In this document: in pieces, positions 8,009 to 16,260 of the stretch
Numbering within the stretch: the first letter of the stretch is position 1
Layout: the number at the start of each line of letters is the position of its first letter
Source: UBA1268 sp002694955
GTDB taxonomy: Bacteria; Planctomycetota; Planctomycetia; Pirellulales; UBA1268
Direction of reading: 5' to 3'
DNA length: 64,000 nucleotides
Assembly (NCBI GenBank): GCA_028066355.1
Contig: JALCBP010000001.1
Span: 131,655-195,654, forward strand
The notes under the pieces: model-generated
Database searches by the model: none
What the model was told of the DNA's origin: nothing
The model's input: only the letters and a program-made list of their open reading frames with translations
Translations under genes and position numbers: made by a program

Positions 8009-8275
8009 TTACTTTCCCTTCCCGCCATGACCTCGAAAGGTACGGCTGGGTGAAAACTCTCCAAGTTTGTGACCAACCATGTCCTCTGTCACAAACACCT
8101 TCAGGTGCTGCTTACCATTATGAACCATGAAGGTCAGCCCAATAAATTCGGGCACAATCGTACAAGCACGTGACCATGTCTTGATTGGGTCACGATCACC
8201 ACCAGACAGTTGCTTCTCAACTTTTTCATAAAGCCGAGGATCAACGAATGGTCCTTTTTTTGAACTGCGTCCCAT
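8009..8275 (-). CDS. rpsS: 30S ribosomal protein S19
   Basis: S19 forms a complex with S13 in the head of the small subunit. The 88-residue protein opens MGRSSKKGPFVDPRLYEKVE and has TWSRACTIVPEFIGLTFMVH and the terminal GHKLGEFSPSRTFRGHGGKG, which are the family's most conserved parts. The length matches E. coli S19 (92). It lies between rplB and rplV, the usual order. Confidence 0.98.
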   Translation of the reverse strand: MGRSSKKGPFVDPRLYEKVEKQLSGGDRDPIKTWSRACTIVPEFIGLTFMVHNGKQHLKVFVTEDMVGHKLGEFSPSRTFRGHGGKGK

Positions 8276-8342
8276 GATCTACCTTCCAGTTGCCTTATTC
8301 ACACCTACGTGTCGCTTTTTTGCCTATTCTTCAAATTTGTTT

Positions 8343-9200
8343 TTACTTCACCCGAATCTGCCCGTACCGCTTACTCTTTCGGCGCCGGATAATTGATGCA
8401 CCTGATGGTTTCCGAGGCTTTCTCGTTCCGCCACCTTTCGCACTTTTACCTGTCGGGCTGACAGGATGACGACCACCTTTTGTTCTCCCCTCACCACCAC
8501 CATGCGGATGATCAATCGGGTTCATTGCTGTGCCACGGACATGAGGTCTCCTACCGAGCCAACGGCTTCGACCAGCTTTTCCAAGCCGAACATTCATATG
8601 CTCTGAGTTTCCGATAGCTCCAATAGTTGCACGGCAGGCTGCCGGAACACGACGAATTTCACCGGAAGGTAACGATATTTGTGCCCAGCCTGCTTCGCGG
8701 GCCATGAGTGTTGCTGAGGTTCCAGCCGACCTACACATCCGACCACCTCGGCCTGGCTGAAGCTCAATATTGTGAACTGTGGTACTTAAAGGAATTGCTG
8801 ATAACGGCAATGAGTTGCCGACTTCCGGACTTGCATCAGCACCGCTAACCACCGTGCCGCCTACTTTGAGCCCGTCCGGAGACAAAATAAACCGCTTCTC
8901 ACCATCGGCATAATGAATGAGAGCGATGCGGCACGTTCGGTTTGGATCATATTGAATGGAGTCAACCTTGCCGGGAATACCATCTTTGTTGCGGCGGAAA
9001 TCAATCAGGCGGTAATGCTGCATATGGCCACCACCACGATGGCGAGCTGTAATCTTGCCTTGATTATTACGGCCACCATTTTTCTTTTTCCGTACTCGCA
9101 AGTTCTTCGGAACGCTTGCACCGGGGGTCAATTCAGCAAAATCCGACACACTCGCGGTGCGGCGTCCGGCACTTGTCGGCTTGTAAATTCGAATTCCCAT
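8343..9200 (-). CDS. rplB: 50S ribosomal protein L2
   Basis: L2 is required for subunit association and peptidyl transferase activity. The 285-residue product shows RHRGGGHMQHYRLIDFRRNK, the central GSRxxR-type RNA-binding region in modified form, and the strongly conserved C-terminal block VRGTAMNPIDHPHGGGEGRT. The functionally important histidine of L2 (His229 in E. coli) falls within this last motif. Length is slightly above E. coli L2 (273). Confidence 0.98.
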   Translation of the reverse strand: MGIRIYKPTSAGRRTASVSDFAELTPGASVPKNLRVRKKKNGGRNNQGKITARHRGGGHMQHYRLIDFRRNKDGIPGKVDSIQYDPNRTCRIALIHYADGEKRFILSPDGLKVGGTVVSGADASPEVGNSLPLSAIPLSTTVHNIELQPGRGGRMCRSAGTSATLMAREAGWAQISLPSGEIRRVPAACRATIGAIGNSEHMNVRLGKAGRSRWLGRRPHVRGTAMNPIDHPHGGGEGRTKGGRHPVSPTGKSAKGGGTRKPRKPSGASIIRRRKSKRYGQIRVK

Positions 9201-9259
9201 TAATCAGTACTTCCCGTCAATACGTTCTTCTTAACAACCTGTAAACAAAATTACTGAAA

Positions 9260-9580
9260 CTAAAAGAGCGTGATCTTATCCTCTGCATTGAGTGTCACAA
9301 TTGCCTTTTTCCACGGCTTCGTGCTCCCTCGACGCATGCGACTACGACGCATCTTGCCAAGCCTGTTTTGCACTGCGACCTTGCTGACTCGCACCTGAAA
9401 CAGTTCTTCAATCGCATGGCGAATGTCTGCTTTACTTGCAGCCGTTGCAACTTCAAACGCATATGCATTGTTACGATTGGCACGATGCATGCCCTTCTCT
9501 GTCACCAACGGCCGAACAATCACCTGGTGCGGTGCTAGATTAGGATTCAGTTTTGGTGCTGGGGGGATAGGAACCGCCAT
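9260..9580 (-). CDS. rplW: 50S ribosomal protein L23
   Basis: L23 is the docking site for trigger factor and SRP at the exit tunnel. The 106-residue protein contains HQVIVRPLVTEKGMHRANRN, YAFEVATAASKADIRHAIEE and LFQVRVSKVAVQNRLGK, the family's core. A proline-rich N-terminal piece (MAVPIPPAPKLNPNLAP) precedes the core. It follows rplD after 3 nt, so the two are likely translated together. Confidence 0.96.
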   Translation of the reverse strand: MAVPIPPAPKLNPNLAPHQVIVRPLVTEKGMHRANRNNAYAFEVATAASKADIRHAIEELFQVRVSKVAVQNRLGKMRRSRMRRGSTKPWKKAIVTLNAEDKITLF

Positions 9581-9583
9581 GAG

Positions 9584-10321
9584 CTACGCTTCTCCTTCTT
9601 GCTTGCCTTGAGATGCCGCGCGACTACGCGCAGAAGCTTTCGCACTCTTGCGGCCACCCTGCTTGCGAGCTGACCTGGTTCGGCTGCTCTCACGAAGTCG
9701 TTTGGTCTCTTCCCGAAACGCATCTATCGCCGCAGTAGTCATCACGATCGCTCTCGGCTGGAGGATTGACAGGGCGTTCAGTTCAGCAACCGGCGAGACA
9801 GTGACGCCCTGAATGTTTCGTGCGCTCTTCCAAAGATTACCGTTATGGGCGTCCGAAGAAACCAAGACGGTTTTCCCGGCCATACCCAGCGAATTTAGCG
9901 TCGCCACCATTGCACTTGTCTTGGGAGACTCGAAATCAAGACTCTCGACAAGTGTTACTTCTTCATCGGCGAGACGTGCTGCTAACGCCATTCGAGTTGC
10001 CGACTGAAGCGCTTTACGCGGCATCCTCCAACTAAAGTCTCGCGGGCGTTTTGCAAATATATGCCCGCCGCCACGACGGACGCCACTTCTTTTCGAACCT
10101 GCCCGAGCATTTCCAGTACCCTTTTGGCGATACATTTTTTTTGTCGTGCCAGAAACTTCTCCACGGCTCTTTGTACGAAATGTACCTTGTCGCAAGTTTG
10201 CCTGATACATAACGACGGCGTCATGCAACAATTGCTTATTGATCTTGGGAGACAACTCTGATGGGTCAATCTCGTACTCCCCAACTTGTTTTCCAGCTGC
10301 GTTATAGACAGTGAGGTTCAT
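9584..10321 (-). CDS. rplD: 50S ribosomal protein L4 with basic C-terminal extension
   Basis: L4 lines the exit tunnel and, in E. coli, represses its own S10 operon. The 245-residue product carries the L4 tunnel loop (KMYRQKGTGNARAGSKRSGV, about residues 63-82, followed by RRGGGHIFAKRPRDFSWRMP) and the C-terminal L4 fold ending near IDAFREETKRL. E. coli L4 has 201 residues. The excess is a Lys/Arg/Ser/Ala-rich tail resembling histone-like or RNA-binding tails. Its ATG overlaps the rplC stop by 4 nt. Confidence 0.96.
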   Translation of the reverse strand: MNLTVYNAAGKQVGEYEIDPSELSPKINKQLLHDAVVMYQANLRQGTFRTKSRGEVSGTTKKMYRQKGTGNARAGSKRSGVRRGGGHIFAKRPRDFSWRMPRKALQSATRMALAARLADEEVTLVESLDFESPKTSAMVATLNSLGMAGKTVLVSSDAHNGNLWKSARNIQGVTVSPVAELNALSILQPRAIVMTTAAIDAFREETKRLRESSRTRSARKQGGRKSAKASARSRAASQGKQEGEA

Positions 10322-11145
10322 TTCGCACCCTTCTTCTTCGAAGTCGACGTTCCAACTCCACCCGAACGCTTAACTTTGTTGGTTTGCCGCACAACGACGT
10401 AACCGCCATTCGGCCCAGGCACTGCCCCACGCACTACCAGAAGATTTCTATCGTTATCAATATTTACAAGACGAAGATTTCTCATCGTGGATCGCTCATT
10501 CCCAAAGCGTCCAGCCATCTTCTTTCCTTTGAAGAGGCGACCAGGGAACTGACACATTCCAGTACCACCCTGGTGCCGATGCACTTTTTTCACACCGTGA
10601 CTTGCCCGCTGACCACTAAAGCCATGACGCTTCATGACACCGGCGGTCCCACGCCCTTTCGAAACGCCAATCACATCAACTGCATCACATCCCTCGAATA
10701 CTGCAACTGTGATTTTCTGTCCTACACGCGCTTTCGTTTCACCCCGAAATTCTTTCACAAAACGCTGCGGCTCACAGTCAGCCTTGGCTACTATTTCAAT
10801 GCCGGCATGACTTCGTTTTTTTGCACGCTTGCTATCAAGTTTGACAACTTGGCCACGCGCAGAACGACTCGCTAAGCGACGAGGTTTATCACTGTATCCA
10901 ACTTGAATCGCGTCGTACCCATCACGCTTAGCGGAACGAGACAGAAGGACTGTGCACGGGCCAGCCTCAATAACAGTTACCGGCACGACCGTACCATCGT
11001 CATCAAAGACCTGAGTCATCCCAACTTTACGACCCAGAAGACCTTTACGATCCATTTCCACCGGCTCAGGTGCCGTAGCAACCGCAGACGGATCAGTATC
11101 CGACTCGCTTTCAGGTGTTTCTACTTTTTTGTCTTCTACAGCCAT
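10318..11145 (-). CDS. rplC: 50S ribosomal protein L3 with acidic N-terminal extension
   Basis: L3 initiates 50S assembly and reaches toward the peptidyl transferase centre. The L3 core starts at about residue 32 (KGLLGRKVGMTQVFDDDGTV) and includes the central loop HRHQGGTGMCQFPGRLFKGK. With the ATG at 11143-11145 the protein has 275 residues, against 209 in E. coli. The first 30 residues are acidic (VEDKKVETPESESDTDPSA). Another in-frame ATG at 11190 is preceded by GGAAG and would add 15 residues, so the start is not certain. A 201-nt gap separates it from rpsJ. Confidence 0.95.
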   Translation of the reverse strand: MAVEDKKVETPESESDTDPSAVATAPEPVEMDRKGLLGRKVGMTQVFDDDGTVVPVTVIEAGPCTVLLSRSAKRDGYDAIQVGYSDKPRRLASRSARGQVVKLDSKRAKKRSHAGIEIVAKADCEPQRFVKEFRGETKARVGQKITVAVFEGCDAVDVIGVSKGRGTAGVMKRHGFSGQRASHGVKKVHRHQGGTGMCQFPGRLFKGKKMAGRFGNERSTMRNLRLVNIDNDRNLLVVRGAVPGPNGGYVVVRQTNKVKRSGGVGTSTSKKKGAK

Positions 11146-11304
11146 GTTTTTAATCGCCGAAGACTTTATCAGCCAAAGCCGACAAAGCATCTTCCGTCAC
11201 ACCTGAAGCCTCTTAGCTGCGGGAGAAGTCGTTCCCTTCGACCCTTACCCGCGAAGCCTTCCGAGCATGAACTTTGCGCTCCTAGTTTGCGTTTCCTTAA
11301 CCCT

Positions 11305-11322
11305 TGAAACCCGCAGGTTTCA
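11305..11322. other. Perfect hairpin in the rpsJ-rplC spacer
   Basis: TGAAACC (11305-11311) and GGTTTCA (11316-11322) form a perfect 7-bp stem with a 4-nt loop. It lies 25 nt beyond the rpsJ stop codon on the transcribed strand and about 160 nt before rplC. It has no T-run, so read-through into rplC is expected. It may be a processing or regulatory structure in an unusually long intra-operon spacer (201 nt). Confidence 0.4.
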
Positions 11323-11346
11323 CCCTTCTTTATGAACCTCGACGAA

Positions 11347-11673
11347 CTATGCCGACGAGGCCTTAATCTTAATATCTACACCAGCTGGCAGGCTCAGCTT
11401 ATTGAGAGCCTCAATCGTCTTGGCTGTCGCCTGAACAATATCTACGACCCGTTTGTGGGTTCGAATTTCATATTGCTGGCGAGCCTTCTTATCAACATGT
11501 GGACCCGAGAGGACCGTGTATCGTTCAATTCGTGTTGGAAGTGGTATTGGCCCGTGTACTTCAGAATTTGTTCGCTTCGCCGTATCAACGATCTCGGCAG
11601 CACTCTGATCGAGTACTGCATGGTCATACGCTTCCATTCGAATGCGAATTATTTCCTGCGTTGGCGCAGCCAC
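11347..11673 (-). CDS. rpsJ: 30S ribosomal protein S10
   Basis: S10 is part of the 30S head and, with NusB, of antitermination complexes. I start it at a GTG (11671-11673): GGAG lies 7 nt upstream and the product (VAAPTQEIIRIRMEAYDHAV) then has 108 residues, matching the family (E. coli 103). An upstream ATG in the same frame adds 24 residues with no family resemblance. Conserved parts include GPIPLPTRIERYTVLSGPHV and YEIRTHKRVVDIV. It is the first gene of the ribosomal cluster. Confidence 0.96.
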   Translation of the reverse strand: MAAPTQEIIRIRMEAYDHAVLDQSAAEIVDTAKRTNSEVHGPIPLPTRIERYTVLSGPHVDKKARQQYEIRTHKRVVDIVQATAKTIEALNKLSLPAGVDIKIKASSA

Positions 11674-11742
11674 GGCAAAACTCCAATTCCACTTTCTCTG
11701 AACACTGTCGCGGCAACTGCTCCACAGACGCCACAATACTCG

Positions 11743-11756
11743 CACACCGAAGTGTG
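11743..11756 (-). promoter_or_regulatory. UUCG-loop hairpin in the presumed S10 operon leader
   Basis: On the minus strand CACAC and GTGTG enclose a TTCG tetraloop, a very stable RNA hairpin. It is preceded, not followed, by six T residues, so it is not a terminator for this strand. It lies 70 nt before the rpsJ start and downstream of the fusA terminator, so it should be in the S10 operon leader if transcription starts in between. The S10 promoter itself must lie within 11674-11790; I could not identify a convincing -35/-10 pair. Confidence 0.4.
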
Positions 11757-11789
11757 AAAAAATGACGTCGACAGACTGTCGCCGAGACT

Positions 11790-11810
11790 AAAAAAAGCCG
11801 TCGAAACGGC
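11790..11810 (-). terminator. Intrinsic terminator downstream of fusA
   Basis: On the minus strand GCCGT and ACGGC enclose a TTCG tetraloop and are followed at once by seven T residues. This is a textbook intrinsic terminator. It lies 138 nt past the fusA stop and 117 nt before rpsJ, so fusA is probably transcribed apart from the ribosomal protein cluster. Confidence 0.85.
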
Positions 11811-11947
11811 AATCTCCACCACGACCTAGCCCAGTGAGGAACCGGGGGCCATAGATAGAGGAAACTCGAAATGTAAGACCGCTGGTTACAGATGTCAACA
11901 CACCGGCCTCTTTACCGGCATATTCTGTGCCTCTCTGGTCTATCCGG

Positions 11948-14059
11948 TCAGACAAATGACTCTGCCGTTTCCGCAGATGCCGGTCCATATTTTAACGGAG
12001 CCATTGTAAAGCTTGCTCTCCCCTGACTAACACTCCGAACGGCAGCTGAGTACCCAAACATCTCTGCAAGTGGAGCTTCCGCCGTTAAAACGTTCATCCC
12101 GCTTCGGATTTCAGTCGCTGTAATAATGGCCCGACGTTGCTGCAAATCATTTATCACATCACCCAAATGCTCTTCAGGGACACTCACCTCAACCCGCATA
12201 ATCGGCTCCAAAAGAACTGTGCCAGCCGTTTCGAGCATCCGCTCGAGACCATCAGCAGCAGCGATCCTAATGGCAACATCTGTTGGGAGTGTCTCAGGAA
12301 CTGCTGTCTCGCGTACTACAATCCGCAGGCCCCATAGCGGACACCCCTTCAGCCCGCCTCTCTCTGCACTCTCTCGTACAGATTCTGTCATTATGCGAGC
12401 AACTTCGGCGAGCTGCTCCGACTCGGGAAACCAGCTTTGCTCAACAGTCACGCCAGACTGTTGGCCCGTCGGCTCGGCAGCGATCGCAACCGTGGCTTCG
12501 AGCGTCTGTCCAGCCACTTGCCGATTCGACTGACCCTGTACTTGTACTGATTTGCCGAGAGTCTCCTTAAAGCTCACCCGAGGCTTGTGCACACGACAAT
12601 TCAGGTTGAATTCTCGCTCGAGCCGATGACGAATCACCTCGAGATGCAGTTCGCCCATTCCAGATATCAAGGTTTGCCCTGTTTCTTCACTCTCGATTGC
12701 CCGAAAGGTAGGATCTTGTCGCTTCATCATTTCAAGTGCCTCCGAGAGTTTTTTTCTCTCTAGACTCGTCTCTGGCTCAATCGCCATCGAAATGACTGTT
12801 TCTGGAAATTCAATTGACTCAAGCACAATTGGGGCCTGAGCATCACAAAGCGTGTCGCCCGTTACACTTTGGCGTGGGCCAATGATCCCAACGATGTCGC
12901 CCGCTGAACAGGACGATACCTGCTCCCGACGGTCAGCCTGAACATGCCACAGTTGCGCGATGTTTTCTTTTTTCTGCCGCTCCGGATTCCAAGCTCGGCT
13001 TCCGGCCTTTAATGTCCCGGAATAAATACGGACAAACGCAATATCTCCGTGCTTTTCAGCAAGAATTTTAAAAACTAACCCGCAGAAGGGAGCCTCCGGG
13101 TCAGGAGGTCGTTGTATTGCCGTTGGCTCTTTCTTCTTGGGATCAAACCCCTCTACGGGAGGCACATCAACAGGACTTGGGAGATACCAGGCTACGGCAT
13201 CGAGCACAGGTTGAACGCCAATGCAATCTAGCGCGGACCCAGCCAGAACGGGTATGACCTTGCGTTGAATCGTAGCTTTGCGAATAGTCTCACGCATGAG
13301 TTCAACAGGTATGGCCGTTTCGGCAAGCGCAAGTTCAGCTAACTCATCAGAATAGTCGAACAAAGTTGAAACAAGTTGTTCCCTCCACTCAGTGGCCTCG
13401 GCTTCAAATTCTGCCGGAACGCTCGATCGCATTGGCTCAACGGCCGCAGCTTCACCACCAAGCACCTCATCTTTCGGAGGGAACGTGACCAATTCCATGG
13501 TGATTAAGTCAATCACTCCTCGAAACGGATCAGCCACATGTGGTGGACCAATACCGACGGGGATTTGCAACAAAAGTGGCTCGGCCTTCAGACGTTCACG
13601 GATTTGATCGATTGTTCCAAAAAAGCTAGCGCCCTCCCGATCAAGTTTATTGACGAGCACTATCCGTGGCACTGCATATCGATCTGCCTGACGCCAAACA
13701 GTTTCACTCTGCGCCTCAACTCCTTCACGGGCTGAGAGCACAACAACTGCGCCATCGAGAACACGCAGACTACGCTCGACTTCAGCTGTAAAATCTACGT
13801 GCCCTGGCGTATCAATTAGATTTACAACGGTGTCTCGCCAAGGAAAAGAAACTGCTGCTGAGTAAATGGTAATACCACGTTCTTGTTCTTCTGGATCAAA
13901 GTCTGTCACGGTTGTGCCATGATCAACATCTCCTAATCTGTGTATTGCTTTTGTGAAAAAAAGCATTCGTTCAGTAAGTGTTGTTTTGCCAGCATCGATA
14001 TGGGCAATGATGCCAATATTACGAATCTTCTGGATCGATTTACTAGGAGCACGAGGCAT
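11948..14059 (-). CDS. fusA: Elongation factor G
   Basis: EF-G is the GTPase that drives tRNA-mRNA translocation and, with RRF, ribosome recycling. The 703-residue protein has all GTPase motifs: AHIDAGKTT (G1, about residues 19-27), the switch region DFDPEEQERGITI, DTPGHVDF (G3), NKLD (G4), and then EF-G domains II to V. Switch I reads HGTTVTDFDPEEQ rather than the HDGAATMDWMEQEQ common in the main bacterial form, so it may belong to one of the paralogous EF-G groups known from planctomycetes and spirochaetes. The usual str neighbours rpsL, rpsG and tuf are absent, and cstA runs divergently upstream. Confidence 0.94.
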   Translation of the reverse strand: MPRAPSKSIQKIRNIGIIAHIDAGKTTLTERMLFFTKAIHRLGDVDHGTTVTDFDPEEQERGITIYSAAVSFPWRDTVVNLIDTPGHVDFTAEVERSLRVLDGAVVVLSAREGVEAQSETVWRQADRYAVPRIVLVNKLDREGASFFGTIDQIRERLKAEPLLLQIPVGIGPPHVADPFRGVIDLITMELVTFPPKDEVLGGEAAAVEPMRSSVPAEFEAEATEWREQLVSTLFDYSDELAELALAETAIPVELMRETIRKATIQRKVIPVLAGSALDCIGVQPVLDAVAWYLPSPVDVPPVEGFDPKKKEPTAIQRPPDPEAPFCGLVFKILAEKHGDIAFVRIYSGTLKAGSRAWNPERQKKENIAQLWHVQADRREQVSSCSAGDIVGIIGPRQSVTGDTLCDAQAPIVLESIEFPETVISMAIEPETSLERKKLSEALEMMKRQDPTFRAIESEETGQTLISGMGELHLEVIRHRLEREFNLNCRVHKPRVSFKETLGKSVQVQGQSNRQVAGQTLEATVAIAAEPTGQQSGVTVEQSWFPESEQLAEVARIMTESVRESAERGGLKGCPLWGLRIVVRETAVPETLPTDVAIRIAAADGLERMLETAGTVLLEPIMRVEVSVPEEHLGDVINDLQQRRAIITATEIRSGMNVLTAEAPLAEMFGYSAAVRSVSQGRASFTMAPLKYGPASAETAESFV

Positions 14060-14290
14060 GTGTTAAGGACGCGTTTGTTTGCTAGGGGTGATGGAATACT
14101 ACAAGAAAATGGGACTCTTCAGGCCATTCGGTTAAACTACCGTTTACGTTCGAACAGATTCACTTGTTTCCAAGAGTAGTCCCCTACGGGTGAAAGAGAA
14201 CTAAGCCACACATAATTTGTAGTCTAACGACCGAAGCCAAACCGTGCGTCCAACTTTCTGGGAATAGCTCGCTCCAGCTGTAGGCCATAC

Positions 14291-16186
14291 ATGATCATTA
14301 TACTTATCACGTTAATAGCGGCACTTGCTCTCATCTGTGGATACTGTTTTTACGGAGATTGGCTCAGCACAAGGTTATTTTCACTGAATGACCAGTCTGT
14401 TGTTCCAAGCATTGCATGCCGCGATGGGCACGACTTCGTACCTACACCAACGCCAATTGTTTTTGGCCATCACTTCACAAGCATTGCTGGGACTGGCCCT
14501 ATAGTAGGCCCAGCGCTCGCAATTATGTGGGGCTGGGGGCCGGCACTTTTTTGGGTCCTTCTCGGTTCAATCTTCATCGGAGGCATGCACGACATGGCAG
14601 TGCTTGTTGTGAGCCTTCGCAATCGCGGGATGACTATTGGCGAAATTGCAGGGCGACTTCTTAATCCCCGCGTACGTCTACTCTTCCTCATCCTCCTTCT
14701 CTTTGCTCTCTGGGTTGTATTGGCAATCTTTGGATGGGTTATCGCGAACGTTTTCGTCCAGTTTCCTGAAGCCATTCTGCCTGTTTTTCTTCAAATCCCC
14801 ATCGCCATCCTGATTGGTACTCAGGTGCACAAGCGGGGTCGCAGCCTGAGTGGACCAGCCCTCTTTGCTTTAGTATTCATGTACGCAACTGTTTGGCTTG
14901 GGGCAGGCTGTCCAGGTACGACGTGGACGGGCGGTTCGTTGGGAGCCGCTATTCAAGAGATGAATCAGTTTATTGCTGCATGGCCAATTTGGCTGTGGGT
15001 GGCAATCTTACTGTCGTATTGTTATGTCGCAAGCGTTCTACCGGTCTGGGTCCTGCTGCAACCGAGGGACTTCATCAACAGTTTGCAATTAATCTCAAGT
15101 CTCGGCCTAGTTGTCTTGGGGCTGCTCGTTGCTGCCGTTGTCGGGCCAAACGCTGTTTCGTCGCATGAAGCGACCCCCGCTCTAACTATGTTTGCCCCTT
15201 TTCTTGATTTACATCCACAGAACGCCCCGCCAATCTTTCCCTTTCTTTTTGTGACAATCGGCTGTGGTGCTGTAAGTGGCTTTCATTGTCTTGTAAGTTC
15301 AGGGACATCGAGCAAGCAACTCAGGTGCGAGACTGACGCAAGGGCGGTGGGTTACGGTTCGATGCTACTGGAAGGATTTCTTGCTGTTTTGGTCATTGTT
15401 GCAGTAGGGGGAGGCATTGGCCTTGGTTGGCCAGAAGAGTACCCGGGGCTTTCAGGCACACCACTTTGGGATGCCCTTTATGCTGACTGGAAAGATGTTA
15501 CAGGTGGTAAGGCTATCGCCGCATTCGTGGTTGGCTCAGGAAACTTTCTCGAATCGCTTGGTATTAATGCAACGATGTCGCGGGCGATAATCGGCGTGCT
15601 CGTCGCGAGTTTCGCGGGCACAACTCTTGATACTGCTACACGACTACAACGATATGTTGTGCAGGAACTGGCTCGTACTCTTTTGGATAAAGTTCCTGTA
15701 ACAGTGAAGTCAAACCGTTCGGCATCACTGGTAATACAGCCGCTTCATTGGCTAACAACAGCCCATGGTGCAACTCTCTTTGCTGTAACAACTGCTTTTT
15801 TTCTTGCGATGGTTCCAGCGCCGGGAAAAAGCTGGTCAATGGAGACAATAGGTACGGGCGGGCTCATCTTGTGGCCATTGTTTGGAGCAACAAATCAGTT
15901 GCTTGCCGGCCTTTCACTTCTGGTTGTCAGCTTCTATCTCAGACGCCGCGAGTTGCCGACCTGGATTGCCAGTTTGCCGATGGCTTTCATGCTAGCAATA
16001 CCAGCCTGGGCATTGATCTACAACATAGACACATGGCTATCTGGCGGAAGCCTTGGCCTCGTCGCGGTAGCAATGGTCATGCTGGCTGTTGAGTTGTGGT
16101 TGATTATTGAGGGCATTCTTCTCTGGGGACGAATTCGGGGATTACTGGAGCCTCCCGCAGAGCCGACGACCCCATCGAAAACGTAA
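14291..16186 (+). CDS. cstA: Carbon starvation protein CstA family transporter
   Basis: CstA-family proteins import peptides or pyruvate across the inner membrane, typically during carbon limitation. The 631-residue product is hydrophobic throughout, with many membrane segments. It carries the family motifs HHFTSIAGTGPIVGPALAIM (about residues 60-79), GSIFIGGMHDMAVLVVSLRN and GCGAVSGFHCLVSSGTSSKQ, where the GFH/SSGT segment is diagnostic. The start ATG follows AGG at about 6 nt. It is divergent from fusA (231 nt between them, with no identifiable promoter motif) and convergent with argS. The substrate cannot be told from sequence. Confidence 0.92.
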   Translation: MIIILITLIAALALICGYCFYGDWLSTRLFSLNDQSVVPSIACRDGHDFVPTPTPIVFGHHFTSIAGTGPIVGPALAIMWGWGPALFWVLLGSIFIGGMHDMAVLVVSLRNRGMTIGEIAGRLLNPRVRLLFLILLLFALWVVLAIFGWVIANVFVQFPEAILPVFLQIPIAILIGTQVHKRGRSLSGPALFALVFMYATVWLGAGCPGTTWTGGSLGAAIQEMNQFIAAWPIWLWVAILLSYCYVASVLPVWVLLQPRDFINSLQLISSLGLVVLGLLVAAVVGPNAVSSHEATPALTMFAPFLDLHPQNAPPIFPFLFVTIGCGAVSGFHCLVSSGTSSKQLRCETDARAVGYGSMLLEGFLAVLVIVAVGGGIGLGWPEEYPGLSGTPLWDALYADWKDVTGGKAIAAFVVGSGNFLESLGINATMSRAIIGVLVASFAGTTLDTATRLQRYVVQELARTLLDKVPVTVKSNRSASLVIQPLHWLTTAHGATLFAVTTAFFLAMVPAPGKSWSMETIGTGGLILWPLFGATNQLLAGLSLLVVSFYLRRRELPTWIASLPMAFMLAIPAWALIYNIDTWLSGGSLGLVAVAMVMLAVELWLIIEGILLWGRIRGLLEPPAEPTTPSKT

Positions 16187-16192
16187 AACCGT

Positions 16193-16260
16193 TGTAATCC
16201 AAACACAAGACGAACAACAGCTGATTCGTTTTGAACGAAAGACCTCTAATTTGGATTACA
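16193..16260. repeat. Nested inverted repeat between cstA and argS
   Basis: TGTAATCCAAA (16193-16203) and TTTGGATTACA (16250-16260) are a perfect 11-bp inverted repeat. Inside it, TTCGTT (16225-16230) and AACGAA (16234-16239) form a second perfect 6-bp hairpin with a 3-nt loop. The right outer arm covers the argS stop codon. No T-run follows on either strand. It would fold in the 3' ends of both convergent transcripts and may act as a bidirectional 3'-end structure. Confidence 0.6.

Noticed and set aside
7999..8076. A 26-residue N-terminal extension of L22.
   Set aside because: It overlaps rpsS, does not resemble L22, and the ATG at 7998 has a well-placed GAGG site.
11674..11745. An ATG start for S10 that adds 24 residues.
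   Set aside because: The extra residues do not match S10, and the GTG at 11673 has a GGAG site at the correct distance.
11788..11988. A 66-codon minus-strand frame between fusA and rpsJ.
   Set aside because: It crosses the terminator, overlaps the fusA end and shows no family features.
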